Positions 33,905 to 42,871 of a stretch of 64,000 nt of DNA are shown piece after piece. Within the stretch, counting starts at the first letter, position 1, and every line of letters starts with the position of its first letter. The stretch comes from Pseudomonadota bacterium (GTDB lineage Bacteria > Pseudomonadota > Gammaproteobacteria > Burkholderiales > Burkholderiaceae_C). The notes beneath the pieces were generated by a model, which worked only from the letters and a program-made list of their open reading frames with translations, did no database searches and was not told where the DNA came from. Location: the NCBI GenBank assembly GCA_020161775.1, contig JAIUOW010000002.1, forward strand, positions 186,001 to 250,000, given 5' to 3'. The translations under genes and the position numbers were made by a program.

Positions 33905-35700
33905 ATCACTGAGTCCCACGGGGCGGATAACCTGACGGCTGCGTTGATGATGCCCACCATCGAATACGTCTGCGGAAAATTGCCCCACATCTCGCCCGTG
34001 ACCGGGTGAGTGTCCTCCGACAGCAACCCCAGTGGGTTGCGCGCGGCCAGCATGGTCTCGAAGATCTCGCGCGCCTGGGCCTTGCGGCCAATGCGCGCCA
34101 GCGCGTCGATGCGCCAGAACGTGCAGATATTGAACGCCGTCTCGGGCTTGCCGAAGTCGTCCGGCGCCTCGTACCGGCGCATGTACGGCCCGTCGCACAG
34201 CGACTTTTCCAGCGCGTCCACCGTGGCCAGGAAGCGCGCGTCGTGCGGGTCGATGAAGCCCACCTCGGCCATCAGCAGGGCGCTGGCGTCCAGGTCGCGC
34301 CCGCCAAGGCTTTCGGCAAAGGCCTGGCGCTCGTCGCTCCAGGCCTCGCGCAGGACGCGTTCGCGGATCACGTCGGCGCGTTCGCGCCAGTAGCGGATGC
34401 GCTCGGGCATTTTCAGCGCGGCGGCCACCTTGGACAGCCGGTCGCAGGCCGCCCAGCTCATGAGTGCCGATGACGTGTGCACGCGCGCACGCGTGCGCAG
34501 CTCCCACATGCCGGCGTCGGGCTGGTCATACACGCGAAACGCCTGCTCGCCCACGGCCTGCAGGTGTTCAAACTCCGCCGCGCCCGCCCGGCGGAACAGG
34601 CGCTGGTCATGAAAGGCCTGGGCCGCGCCCAGCACGATGTTGCCGTACACGTCATGCTGGAAATGCTCTTGTGCCTGGTTGCCCACGCGCACCGGCCCCA
34701 TGCCGCGGTAGCCCGGCAAATGGCCCAGGATGGCCTCGGGCAGCTGCTCTTCCTGGCCGATGCCGTACAGCGGCTGGATGTGCCCGCCGCGCGAGCGCAC
34801 CACCACGTTGGTCAGCCAGCGCAGGTAGTCCTCCATGGTGCCCACTTCCGACAGGCTGTTGAGCGCGCGCACCACAAAGAAGGCATCGCGCAGCCAGCAG
34901 TAGCGGTAGTCCCAGTTGCGCCCGCTGCCCGGCGCCTCGGGGATGCTGGTGGTCATGGCGGCCACGATGGCGCCGGTGTCCTCGAACAGCGACAGCTTGA
35001 GCGTGATGGCCGCGCGGATCACCGCGTCCTGCCATTCCAGCGGAATGGCCAGGCGCCGCGTCCAGGTGTGCCAGTAGCTGGCGGTTTCCTTTTCAAACAG
35101 GTGGGCCGTGTCTTCAATGCCGCCCATCAGGGTTTCGTCCGGCCCCAGGATGAAGTTCATCTGCCGGTCGGCCACGAACCAGGTGCCGTCCAGCACGTAG
35201 TTCAGCGGCGCATCGCAGGTCAGGCGCAGCGTCATGCCCGCGCCCACAAAGCGCACGTGGTGGCCGCCCTGCGTCACCGTGGGCACCTGGCGGCCCCAGT
35301 CAAAGCGCGGGCGCAGCTTGATGCGGATGCGCGGCGTGCCCGACAGCACCTTGACCCGGCGCACGATGGTCAGCGGGCGGAACATGCGCGCGTGGCTGAA
35401 AAACCGTGGCGCGAAATCGGTGATCTCCACGCCGTGGCCGTCGGCGTCATACAGCCGGGTCTTGAGGATGGCGGTGTTGGGCTCGTAGCGTTGCTCGCTG
35501 CGCGCGAAGTTTTCCAGATCGAAGGCCCAGACGCTGCCCGTCGGGCCGTCGTCCAGCAACGCGTTGAACACCGGGTCGCCATCAAAGCGCGGCAGGCAGC
35601 ACCAGACCATGCGCGCCTGCGGATCAATCAATGCGCTGTACGCGCAGTTGCCGGTCATGCCCAAATGGAGGTTGCCGCGGCTTGCGTTACCTGTGCTCAT
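33901..35700 (-). CDS. GH15 family glycoside hydrolase (trehalase/glucoamylase type)
   Basis: 599 residues: an N-terminal beta-sandwich (about 1-230; GMTGNCAYSALIDPQARMVW) and a C-terminal (alpha/alpha)6 barrel. GRNWDYRYCWLRDA, HLPGYRGMGPVRVGN and DAGMWELR are hallmarks of the bacterial GH15 group that includes the mycobacterial trehalase. Sitting between otsB and otsA with ATGA overlaps on both sides, it is most simply a trehalase that lets one operon both make and break trehalose; a glucan or maltose substrate cannot be excluded. No signal peptide is present, so it is cytosolic. Confidence 0.88.
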   Translation of the reverse strand: MSTGNASRGNLHLGMTGNCAYSALIDPQARMVWCCLPRFDGDPVFNALLDDGPTGSVWAFDLENFARSEQRYEPNTAILKTRLYDADGHGVEITDFAPRFFSHARMFRPLTIVRRVKVLSGTPRIRIKLRPRFDWGRQVPTVTQGGHHVRFVGAGMTLRLTCDAPLNYVLDGTWFVADRQMNFILGPDETLMGGIEDTAHLFEKETASYWHTWTRRLAIPLEWQDAVIRAAITLKLSLFEDTGAIVAAMTTSIPEAPGSGRNWDYRYCWLRDAFFVVRALNSLSEVGTMEDYLRWLTNVVVRSRGGHIQPLYGIGQEEQLPEAILGHLPGYRGMGPVRVGNQAQEHFQHDVYGNIVLGAAQAFHDQRLFRRAGAAEFEHLQAVGEQAFRVYDQPDAGMWELRTRARVHTSSALMSWAACDRLSKVAAALKMPERIRYWRERADVIRERVLREAWSDERQAFAESLGGRDLDASALLMAEVGFIDPHDARFLATVDALEKSLCDGPYMRRYEAPDDFGKPETAFNICTFWRIDALARIGRKAQAREIFETMLAARNPLGLLSEDTHPVTGEMWGNFPQTYSMVGIINAAVRLSAPWDSVI

Positions 35701-36449
35701 GCGTCTGTCCTCCCCTTGTCCCTGCTTTTCAGAGCCATGGCCTGTGCCAGCTCCTGGCGCAGCGCGGCCGGGCTTTCCACGCGGTGCCAGGCGGCGCTGG
35801 CGCCGCCGCCCACCTTCACGCCCATGCCGCCACGGCCCTGCACCACGGTAAAGCCCACCTCGTCGGTGAAGTCGTCGCCCATGAACACGGGCTGGCGTCC
35901 GGCAAAGGGCGCCTCGTGCATGAAGGCGTCAATCGCCAGGCCCTTGCTGGCGCCGCCGGGCTTGGCTTCCACCACCATCTTGCCGCGCATCAGCGTCAGG
36001 CCGGGCGAGGCTTCCACCGCGGCGCGCAGGGTGTCCAGGCACAGCGCCTCCAGCTGCGGTGCCTGGCGGTAGTGCAGCGCCAGCGAGCCGCGCTTGGCCT
36101 CCAGGCGCAGCGCCGGGTGCTGGTCCGCGAGGGCCTGGGCGGCGCGTTGCACTTCATCCAGCGGGTAGGTGGCGTGCAGGCTCAGCGTGCCATCGGCGGC
36201 CCGGCGTTCGCTGCCGTGCACGCCGGCCATGGGCAGGCGCAGCGGTGCCAGGAATGCGTCCAGCTGTTCCATGGGTCGGCCCGAGATGACAGCCACCGCG
36301 CCGCCCAGGTAGGCGTGCAGATCGCGCAGCGTTGCCACCAGCGCGGGGGGCACGACCACATCTTCCGGCTGCTGCGCCAGATCGACCAGCGTGCCGTCAA
36401 AGTCCAGGAACAGGGCGCAGGAGGGGCAAAGCAGGTCGGCAACATCCAT
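35697..36449 (-). CDS. otsB: Trehalose-6-phosphate phosphatase
   Basis: HAD-superfamily phosphatase, 250 residues, converting trehalose-6-phosphate to trehalose. Motif I is FLDFDGTLVDL (nucleophile Asp and acid/base Asp), motif II is AVISGRP, and motif IV is VFMGDDFTDEVGF. ATG 36449 (MDVADLLC) is chosen to fit the normal N-terminus; the longer frame reads through the palindromic repeat upstream. It is the first gene of the otsB-GH15-otsA operon and its stop overlaps the GH15 start. Confidence 0.95.
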   Translation of the reverse strand: MDVADLLCPSCALFLDFDGTLVDLAQQPEDVVVPPALVATLRDLHAYLGGAVAVISGRPMEQLDAFLAPLRLPMAGVHGSERRAADGTLSLHATYPLDEVQRAAQALADQHPALRLEAKRGSLALHYRQAPQLEALCLDTLRAAVEASPGLTLMRGKMVVEAKPGGASKGLAIDAFMHEAPFAGRQPVFMGDDFTDEVGFTVVQGRGGMGVKVGGGASAAWHRVESPAALRQELAQAMALKSRDKGRTDA

Positions 36450-36481
36450 CGGTCCTACCTTACCAGCCTGGACGGCCATCA

Positions 36482-36528
36482 CAAAGGCGCCGGCGCCTTT
36501 GCCGGCTGTAGGAGCACGCCTACAGCCG
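36482..36528. repeat. Two adjacent palindromes, REP-like / terminator-like
   Basis: First, a perfect 20-base palindrome, CAAAGGCGCC with its complement (36482-36501). Second, a 10-base stem CGGCTGTAGG/CCTACAGCCG around AGCACG (36503-36528); GTAGGAGC is a typical core of REP elements. They lie just downstream of the VOC gene stop (36536) on the minus strand and upstream of otsB, so they may end the VOC transcript and insulate the trehalose operon. Confidence 0.7.
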
Positions 36529-36535
36529 CACGGGA

Positions 36536-36949
36536 TCAGGTCGCGTACAGCCCGTCCAGCGAGGCGAAGCCCTTGATTTCCAGGGGGTTGCCAAACGGGT
36601 CGCAGAAGAACATCGTCCATTGCTCGCCCGGCTCACCCGGGTAGCGCACCTGGGGCTTCAGCACGAAGTCGGTGCCCGCTTGCTCCAGCCGCGCGGCCAT
36701 GGCCTGCCAGTCAGGCAGCGTGAGCACCAGGCCGAAGTGCGGCATGGGCACCAGTACGTTGCCCACATGGCCGGTGCGCTCGGTCTTGAACGGCTGGCCC
36801 AGGTGCAGCGAGATCTGGTGATCGTAAAAATCAAAGTCCACCCAGGTGTCGGTGCTGCGGCCTTCGCGGCAGCCCAGCACGCCGCCATAGAAGCGGCGTG
36901 CCTCATTCAGGTCGGTGACGTTGAAGGCAAAGTGAAAGAGCGATCGCAT
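36536..36949 (-). CDS. VOC-superfamily (glyoxalase/bleomycin resistance fold) protein
   Basis: 137 residues with paired beta-alpha-beta-beta-beta units. FHFAFNVTDLNEARRFYGGVLG at the N-terminus and FFCDPFGNPLEIKGF at the C-terminus provide candidate metal ligands (His6, Glu near 126) of the VOC fold. The specific enzyme activity (dioxygenase, lyase or binding protein) cannot be told. TATCCT (36957-36962) lies seven bases upstream of ATG 36949. Confidence 0.85.
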   Translation of the reverse strand: MRSLFHFAFNVTDLNEARRFYGGVLGCREGRSTDTWVDFDFYDHQISLHLGQPFKTERTGHVGNVLVPMPHFGLVLTLPDWQAMAARLEQAGTDFVLKPQVRYPGEPGEQWTMFFCDPFGNPLEIKGFASLDGLYAT

Positions 36950-36982
36950 CCCGCAAAGGATAGCAGCGGCCCAGGCCAGCGC

Positions 36983-37357
36983 TCAGACCTGCGTGGGGTC
37001 GGCGGCCATGTTGTCATGGCGCTTGAAATACTGGCGTGCCATGGCCACCAGCTGGGCGTCGCTCGGGTGGTCGGCCGCCACGTTGTCCACGATGACCTTG
37101 GCCACCAGCGGCTGGTGGCTGGTGCACCAGGCGAGGAATTCGGTGCGGGTGGCGCCAGGGCCCGCCAGCAGCACCTCATGCGTGCCGGCCAGCGCGGCGG
37201 CAATGCCGGGGAAGTAGTTGGGGTCGGCGCTGTCCTTGCCCTGGTGCTTGTGGTGGCTGCGTGACTTGATGCGTTGAGCCTCCACATGCTCACGGTCAAA
37301 CATCAGCACATGGGCCTGGGCGCTGTCGAGCCAGACAACGGCATGAAAAGTGGTCAT
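36983..37357 (-). CDS. Small eRF1-domain-3-like protein
   Basis: 124 residues, no signal peptide or membrane helix. It begins [19 protein letters not shown] and has a histidine-rich stretch [19 protein letters not shown], then an alpha/beta segment [19 protein letters not shown]. This resembles Burkholderiales proteins annotated as translational-machinery proteins with an eRF1/pelota domain-3-like (L7Ae-type) fold; that assignment rests on recall of the pattern and is tentative. It diverges from the enoyl-CoA hydratase gene with a 128-base gap. Confidence 0.55.
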   Translation of the reverse strand: MTTFHAVVWLDSAQAHVLMFDREHVEAQRIKSRSHHKHQGKDSADPNYFPGIAAALAGTHEVLLAGPGATRTEFLAWCTSHQPLVAKVIVDNVAADHPSDAQLVAMARQYFKRHDNMAADPTQV

Positions 37358-37485
37358 GGGTGTTTCCTTTCAGAGGGTTCGTCCCATCATGCGCCTGGAT
37401 GACGCCGGCCTGTTTGATGGGCATCAACTGCGCCCCATGGACAATCAGCGCCAGAAAGCCACAGAACCCTGCAGGAGACAACCCC

Positions 37486-38280
37486 ATGGACTATTCACGC
37501 TACAAGACCTTCAACCTCACGCGCCGCGGCCCCGATGATTCGGTGCTGGACATCCAGATGAAGGCGCAAAACGGCAAGCTGCCCACCGCCGGCCATGACG
37601 GCCACTGGGAGCTGTGCGAGATCTGGCGCGATGTGAGCGCGGACGATTCGGTGCGCTGCGCCGTGCTGCGCGGCGAGGGCATGGGCTTCTCAGGCGGCGG
37701 CGACCTGGCACTGGTGCAGGACATGGCCAGTGACTTTGCGGTGCGCACGCGGGTGTGGAAGGAGGCGCGCGACCTGGTCTACAACGTCATCAACTGCGAC
37801 AAGCCCATCGTGAGCGCCATGCACGGCCCGGCGGTGGGCGCGGGGCTGGTGGCGGGCCTGCTGGCCGATATTTCCATCGCGGCCAAGAGCGCGAAGATCG
37901 TGGACGGCCACACCCGCCTGGGCGTGGCTGCCGGCGACCATGCCGCCATCGTCTGGCCGCTGCTGTGCGGCATGGCCAAGGCCAAGTACTACCTCATGCT
38001 GTGCGAGCCGGTCAGCGGCGAAGAGGCCGAGCGCATCGGGCTGGTGTCGCTGGCGGTGGACGACGACCAGCTGTTGCCCAAGGCGTATGAAGTGGCCGAC
38101 AAACTGGCCTCAGGCAGCCAGACGGCCATCCGCTGGACCAAGTACAGCCTGAACAACTGGCTGCGCCAGGCGGGGCCCGCGTTTGACACCTCGCTGGCGC
38201 TGGAATTCATGGGCTTTGGCGGGCCGGATGTGCACGAAGGCGTGGCCAGCCTGCGCGAGCGGCGCGCGCCGAAGTTCTGA
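37486..38280 (+). CDS. Enoyl-CoA hydratase/isomerase family protein
   Basis: Crotonase-fold enzyme, 264 residues, acting on an acyl-CoA. The oxyanion-hole regions read [16 protein letters not shown] and [20 protein letters not shown]. The usual catalytic Glu pair of enoyl-CoA hydratases is not clearly conserved: the region after the second oxyanion segment reads [18 protein letters not shown], with Asp in GDHA. This is like a subgroup of crotonases with other reactions (isomerase, dehalogenase or lyase). ATG 37486 has AGGAG nine bases upstream. The specific substrate is unknown. Confidence 0.85.
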   Translation: MDYSRYKTFNLTRRGPDDSVLDIQMKAQNGKLPTAGHDGHWELCEIWRDVSADDSVRCAVLRGEGMGFSGGGDLALVQDMASDFAVRTRVWKEARDLVYNVINCDKPIVSAMHGPAVGAGLVAGLLADISIAAKSAKIVDGHTRLGVAAGDHAAIVWPLLCGMAKAKYYLMLCEPVSGEEAERIGLVSLAVDDDQLLPKAYEVADKLASGSQTAIRWTKYSLNNWLRQAGPAFDTSLALEFMGFGGPDVHEGVASLRERRAPKF

Positions 38281-38297
38281 GGCTGGGATGACGCTGC

Positions 38298-38303
38298 GAT
38301 AAT
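38298..38303 (+). promoter_or_regulatory. -10-like hexamer before the copper operon
   Basis: GATAAT lies eight bases before the DUF2946 ATG (38312), within the 31-base gap after the enoyl-CoA hydratase gene. It would start a nearly leaderless transcript for the downstream operon. No clear -35 or metal-regulator box was identified. Confidence 0.4.
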
Positions 38304-38311
38304 CACGCCCC

Positions 38312-38668
38312 ATGCACGCCCTGCGCTCCGCCCACACCCTTGCCCGCCTGGTGCTGGTGTGGTTTGCGCTGTCGCTGGGCGTGGCGGTGGCCTCGCCCCT
38401 GGTCAACCCGCAGGCCATGGAGCTGATCTGCTCGGGCTCGGGCGCGATCAAGGTCATGGTCAAGACCGATGACGGCGTGAAAGAGCAGTCGCGCCACATG
38501 CTGGACTGTCCGCTGTGCGCCGCCACCGGTTCGCCGCCGCAGGCCGCGCGCACCACGGCTGAACCGGTGCAACCCTTGTCCCATGTGCTGCGGCCCATCG
38601 CCGCCGCGCACATTGCGTGGCTCACCGCCGCGCCGCTGCCCGCGCGCGGGCCGCCCGCCATCTCCTGA
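38312..38668 (+). CDS. DUF2946 family exported protein
   Basis: 118 residues with an N-terminal hydrophobic signal/anchor (about 9-29). [10 protein letters not shown] motif (CxxC within an otherwise Cys-poor protein) and a second hydrophobic stretch near 95-108 are typical of DUF2946 proteins, which recur beside copper uptake receptors. The function is unknown; the CPLC pair could bind copper. First gene of the putative copper-acquisition operon. Confidence 0.75.
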   Translation: MHALRSAHTLARLVLVWFALSLGVAVASPLVNPQAMELICSGSGAIKVMVKTDDGVKEQSRHMLDCPLCAATGSPPQAARTTAEPVQPLSHVLRPIAAAHIAWLTAAPLPARGPPAIS

Positions 38669-38741
38669 ACCCCCACTGAACAGCGCCTGACCCGGCAAGC
38701 CGAGGCGGGTGCCTTGTGTGTGCCTTTTCAGGAGTTTCCCC

Positions 38742-41027
38742 TTGCGCAAGAACCGCATTGCCCTGGCCGTGGCCATGGCGTTCCCTTTCAGCCCGTTCGC
38801 CTTCGCCCAGACCGCCGAAGCGCCCAGCCGCGAACTGGGCGTCGTGACCATCACCGGCGGGCAGCCCACCTCGCTGCCCACGCAGATTCCCACCACCATC
38901 GAGGGCGTCACGCGCGAGCAGATCGAACATTCGATCAACGCCACCGACAGCGAAGACGCGCTCAAATACCTGCCCAGCCTGCTGGTGCGCAAGCGCTACA
39001 TCGGCGACTACAACCACGCCGTGCTGTCCACCCGTGCGTCCGGCACGGGCAACCCGGCGCGCTCCATGGTGTTTGCGGATGGCATCCTGCTGAGCAACTA
39101 CCTGGGCAACGGCCCCACCAACGCGCCGCGCTGGATGCTGGTGACGCCCGAGGAGATTGAGCGCGTGGACGTGCTCTACGGCCCGTTCTCCGCCGCCTAC
39201 GCCGGCAACTCGGTGGGCGCGGTGGTGGACTATGTGACGCGCATGCCCACGAAGTTTGAAGCCCACGGCAAGGTGGGCATCGCTCACCAGCCGTTTGACC
39301 TGTATGGCACGAACGAGCGCTACACCGGCAAGCAGGCCAGCGCCTCGGTGGGCAACAAGCAGGGCGACTGGTCCTGGTTTGCCAACTTCAGCCGCAACGA
39401 CAGTGAAGGCCAGCCGCTGACCTTCCCGACGAGGCTGGTGTCCGCGGGCACGGTGGGTGCCGCCGGCACACCGGTAACGGGCGCCGTGCCGGGCAAGAAC
39501 CGCAGCAACCAGGACTGGTACTTGCTCGGCTCCGCCACGCAGTACGCCACCACGCAAGACCACATCAAGGCCAAGCTGGCGTATGACCTCACGCCCACGC
39601 TGCGCGCGGCCTACACCTTTGGCTGGTGGCACAACACCTCCGAGGGCCGCCCGGCCAGCTACCTGCGTGATGCGGCGGGCAACGCCGTGTACAGCGGCAC
39701 AGTCAATATCAACGGCCGCTCGTGTGCACTGACGCCCACCGACTACAACGTGTCCAACGAAGACCTCACGCATTTCATGCATGGCCTGTCGGTCAAGAGC
39801 AATACGAAGGGCGTGTTTGACTGGGAGCTGGCCGCCAGCCTGTACGACTACCAGCAGGACACGCTGCGCGCTGCCACCACGGCGCTGCCGGGCGCCCTGA
39901 ATGGCGGCGCGGGCCGGATCGTGAACATGAAAGGTACGGGCTGGAACGCCTTGGCGCTGAAGGGCACCTGGCGGCCACGGGGCATTCAGGGTGCCCACAT
40001 CGTGGACTTTGGCCTGCAACGCGACAGCTACAAGCTGCGCAGCATCGAGAACGCCACAGCCAACTGGATCAATGGCAGCGCAGGCGCACGCAACCAGGCC
40101 TTCAATGGTGACGCACAGCTCGTGGGCCTGTGGGCGCAGGACACGTGGAAGATCGCCCCGAAATGGAAGGCCGTGCTGGGCGCACGGGTGGAAAACTGGT
40201 CAGCCTCCAACGGCCAGACGGCCAACGCCACCACCACCGTCAACCATGTGAATCGCAGCGAAAACCTTGTGTCGCCCAAGGCCGCCATCGCGTTCCAGGC
40301 CAGTAACCAATGGGTGTTGAAGGCGTCCACCGGGCGGGCCGTGCGCATGCCCACGGTGAGCGAGCTGTACCAGGGTGGCATCAGCGGAGCCGGCACGCTC
40401 ATCAACAACGACCCCAACCTCAAGCCTGAGAAGTCGTGGACGACCGAGCTCACGGCAGAGCGCGATATGGGCAATGGGTTGCTGCGCCTGACGGCATTCT
40501 TCGAGCAGACCAAGGACGCGCTCTACTCGCAGACCAACGTCACGGTCACGCCCAACGTCACCAACATCCAGAACGTGGACAGGATCCGTACCAAAGGGCT
40601 GGAGGTGTCGTACCAGGCCGCCAACGTGTTCCTGCGCGGGCTGGAGCTGGGCAGCAGCCTGACCTGGACCGACTCGAAGATCACCAGAAACGACAAGTTC
40701 CCCGCCAGCGTGGGCAAGTGGCAGCCCCGCATTCCGGAGTGGCGCGCCAGCGTGGTGGCCACGTACCGGCCGGACGACACATGGTCGTACACCCTGGGTG
40801 CGCGCTACAGCGGCAAGCAGTTCAGCACGCTGGACAACTCCGACCCCAACGGCTTTGCCTACCAGGGCGCCAGCCGCTACTTCACCACGGACGTGCGGGT
40901 GCGCTACCAGTTCACCAGACAGGTCAGCGCGGCCGTGGGCATCGACAACCTGAACAACTACCGGTTCTGGAATTTCCACCCCTACCCGCAGCGCACCTGG
41001 ATGGCGGAATTGAAGATTGACCTTTGA
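38742..41027 (+). CDS. TonB-dependent outer-membrane receptor, putative copper receptor
   Basis: 761 residues. The start is taken as TTG 38742, which has AGGAG seven bases upstream and begins a normal signal peptide (ends AFAQT). The plug domain (about 30-165) includes DALKYLPSLLVRKRY and EEIERVDVLYGPFSAAY; the rest is a 22-strand barrel ending in TWMAELKIDL. Family membership is clear; copper as substrate is inferred from the DUF2946, YcnI and PCuAC genes around it. It could instead transport another metal chelate. Confidence 0.85.
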   Translation: MRKNRIALAVAMAFPFSPFAFAQTAEAPSRELGVVTITGGQPTSLPTQIPTTIEGVTREQIEHSINATDSEDALKYLPSLLVRKRYIGDYNHAVLSTRASGTGNPARSMVFADGILLSNYLGNGPTNAPRWMLVTPEEIERVDVLYGPFSAAYAGNSVGAVVDYVTRMPTKFEAHGKVGIAHQPFDLYGTNERYTGKQASASVGNKQGDWSWFANFSRNDSEGQPLTFPTRLVSAGTVGAAGTPVTGAVPGKNRSNQDWYLLGSATQYATTQDHIKAKLAYDLTPTLRAAYTFGWWHNTSEGRPASYLRDAAGNAVYSGTVNINGRSCALTPTDYNVSNEDLTHFMHGLSVKSNTKGVFDWELAASLYDYQQDTLRAATTALPGALNGGAGRIVNMKGTGWNALALKGTWRPRGIQGAHIVDFGLQRDSYKLRSIENATANWINGSAGARNQAFNGDAQLVGLWAQDTWKIAPKWKAVLGARVENWSASNGQTANATTTVNHVNRSENLVSPKAAIAFQASNQWVLKASTGRAVRMPTVSELYQGGISGAGTLINNDPNLKPEKSWTTELTAERDMGNGLLRLTAFFEQTKDALYSQTNVTVTPNVTNIQNVDRIRTKGLEVSYQAANVFLRGLELGSSLTWTDSKITRNDKFPASVGKWQPRIPEWRASVVATYRPDDTWSYTLGARYSGKQFSTLDNSDPNGFAYQGASRYFTTDVRVRYQFTRQVSAAVGIDNLNNYRFWNFHPYPQRTWMAELKIDL

Positions 41028-41040
41028 GAGAAAGCACACC

Positions 41041-41583
41041 ATGACATTCAAACGCCTTGCATTCACCCTGGCGCTGGCTGGCGCCGCGCAGATGACCCAC
41101 GCCCATGTGGTGCTGGAATACCAGGTCGCGCCCGCGGGCAAAAGCTACAAGGCCACCTTCAAGGTGGGCCACGGCTGCGGCGCCTCGCCCACGCGGCAGA
41201 TCGCAGTGGACATCCCCACGGGTGTGCGCGGCGCCCGGCCCATGCCCAAGCCGGGCTGGACGCTGGAGGTGCAGCGCGCCACGCTGGCCACGCCCTACAC
41301 CAGCCATGGCCGCACCATCGCAGAAGACGTGGTGCGCATCACCTGGACGGCCAGGACGCCGGACGACTACCTGCCCAACACGCACTACGACGAATTCGTG
41401 CTGGTGGGCCAGCTGCCCGACAAGGATGGCGCCATGTACTGGCCCGTGACCCAGGTCTGCGCGCAAGGCCGCAACGAATGGACCGAAATCCCCCAACCCG
41501 GCCAGAAGCTGTCGGACCTCAAAAGCCCGGCCGCGCTGCTGGACATCCTGCCGGGCGCGGGCGCGTCCGGCCACAATCATTGA
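41041..41583 (+). CDS. YcnI/DUF1775 family copper-binding protein
   Basis: 180 residues. Signal peptide cleavage after THA leaves His22 as the mature N-terminal residue (HVVLEYQ). YcnI proteins bind Cu(II) through such an N-terminal His plus a Glu and a Trp; Glu26 and a late Trp are present. The C-terminal end GASGHNH adds two more His. ATG 41041 is preferred over the TTG at 41017, which lies in the receptor gene. It lies between the receptor and PCuAC genes, spaced 13 and 19 bases. Confidence 0.88.
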   Translation: MTFKRLAFTLALAGAAQMTHAHVVLEYQVAPAGKSYKATFKVGHGCGASPTRQIAVDIPTGVRGARPMPKPGWTLEVQRATLATPYTSHGRTIAEDVVRITWTARTPDDYLPNTHYDEFVLVGQLPDKDGAMYWPVTQVCAQGRNEWTEIPQPGQKLSDLKSPAALLDILPGAGASGHNH

Positions 41584-41602
41584 ACCCCCGTAAGGAAACA
41601 CC

Positions 41603-42088
41603 ATGAACAGACTCATCCACACCACCACCCTGCTGGCCGCGCTGCTGGCCGGCAACGCCATGGCCCAGACCGCCGCCGTCAAGGTTGAAGGCGCCTGGGC
41701 CCGTGCCAGCGTGCCGGGCCAGATGGGCACCGGCGCCTTCATGAAACTCACGGCCAAGGACGGCGCGAAGCTGGTGGGCGCGTCGTCGCCCGCGGCCGGC
41801 GTGACCGAGGTGCATGAGATGAAGATGGAAGGCGACGTGATGAAGATGCGTGCCGTGCCCGCGATCGACCTGCCCGCGGGCAAGGCCGTGGAGCTCAAGC
41901 CCGGCGGCTACCACGTGATGCTGCTGGACCTGAAGGCACCGCTGGCCACCAACACCACCGTGCCGCTGACCCTGACCTTCAAGGACGCCAAGGGCGTGGA
42001 AAGCAGGCTGGAGCTCAAGGTGCCCGTGGCCGCGCGCGCGCCCGGCAACCCGGGCGCCGCCGCCATGATGGATGGGCATAAACACTGA
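41603..42088 (+). CDS. Periplasmic copper chaperone PCu(A)C
   Basis: 161 residues with a signal peptide ending AMAQT. The copper site matches the family pattern HxM...M...HxM: VHEMKMEGDVMKM followed by GGYHVMLL. The extra C-terminal tail MMDGHKH may also bind copper. PCuAC delivers Cu(I) to cytochrome oxidase CuA or other targets. AAGGAAA precedes the ATG. Last gene of the copper block. Confidence 0.92.
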   Translation: MNRLIHTTTLLAALLAGNAMAQTAAVKVEGAWARASVPGQMGTGAFMKLTAKDGAKLVGASSPAAGVTEVHEMKMEGDVMKMRAVPAIDLPAGKAVELKPGGYHVMLLDLKAPLATNTTVPLTLTFKDAKGVESRLELKVPVAARAPGNPGAAAMMDGHKH

Positions 42089-42168
42089 GCCAACGGCCTG
42101 TGCCCGGCACAGGCGTTGGGGTAAGCTGTGGGCCACCACCACCCTGCACCACCCACCCTGGAGCGGCC

Positions 42169-42858
42169 ATGAGCGACAACCCCAACTTCGGCTTCGGCAA
42201 ATTCGTGCCCGGTTTCGACTTCCTGCAAAACCTGGCCAAGGGAGCGTCGCAGACCATCCCCCAGATGCCCAACCTGGCTAACTGGGTGGCCCCTACGCTC
42301 AATGTGGAAGAGCTGGACAAGCGGCTTGACGAACTCAAGGCGGTGCACTTCTGGCTGGACCAGAACTCCAAGGCCCTGGGCGCCACCATCCAGGCGCTGG
42401 AGGTGCAGAAGATGACACTGGCCACCCTCGAAGGCATGAACTTCAACATGGGCGACGTGGCCAACGCGCTCAAGCTCAAGGCCGCTGACACGGTGGTCAG
42501 CGGCGTGCAGAAAGTCGCCGAGACCGCCGCCACCGCCGCCGGCACGGTGTCGGGTGTGGCGGGCGCCGCACGGCGCAAGGCCACGGGCAAAGCAGCCAGC
42601 AAGGCCGACCCCGCTGGCGTGGTGGACCCGCTGCAATGGTGGGGCTCGCTCACGCAGCAGTTCCAGCAGATTGCAGCCAGCGCCATGAAGGACGCAGCCA
42701 GACAGACCGCCATGGACACCACGAAAAACATGGCCACCGGCCTGGCCAAGGAAGCCTTCAAGGCTGCCTCCGGTGTGGCGTCGGGCGTGGCATCCGGCGT
42801 CAAAAAGGCGGGCGCCAAAAAGCCTGCCGCCCGCAAGACCACCCGCCGCACCCGCTGA
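42169..42858 (+). CDS. phaM: PhaM-like polyhydroxyalkanoate granule protein
   Basis: 229 residues. The N-terminal part (about 5-100) has PGFDFLQNLAKG, the conserved NLANWVAPTLNVEELDKR segment and HFWLDQNSKALGATIQALE. The C-terminal part is rich in Ala/Lys/Gly and ends KKPAARKTTRRTR, a histone-like DNA-binding tail. This matches PhaM of Cupriavidus, which activates PHA synthase and tethers granules to the nucleoid. phaC is not in the window. It is followed 13 bases later by the FIST gene. Confidence 0.82.
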   Translation: MSDNPNFGFGKFVPGFDFLQNLAKGASQTIPQMPNLANWVAPTLNVEELDKRLDELKAVHFWLDQNSKALGATIQALEVQKMTLATLEGMNFNMGDVANALKLKAADTVVSGVQKVAETAATAAGTVSGVAGAARRKATGKAASKADPAGVVDPLQWWGSLTQQFQQIAASAMKDAARQTAMDTTKNMATGLAKEAFKAASGVASGVASGVKKAGAKKPAARKTTRRTR

Positions 42859-42871
42859 CCTGGCGCGGACC

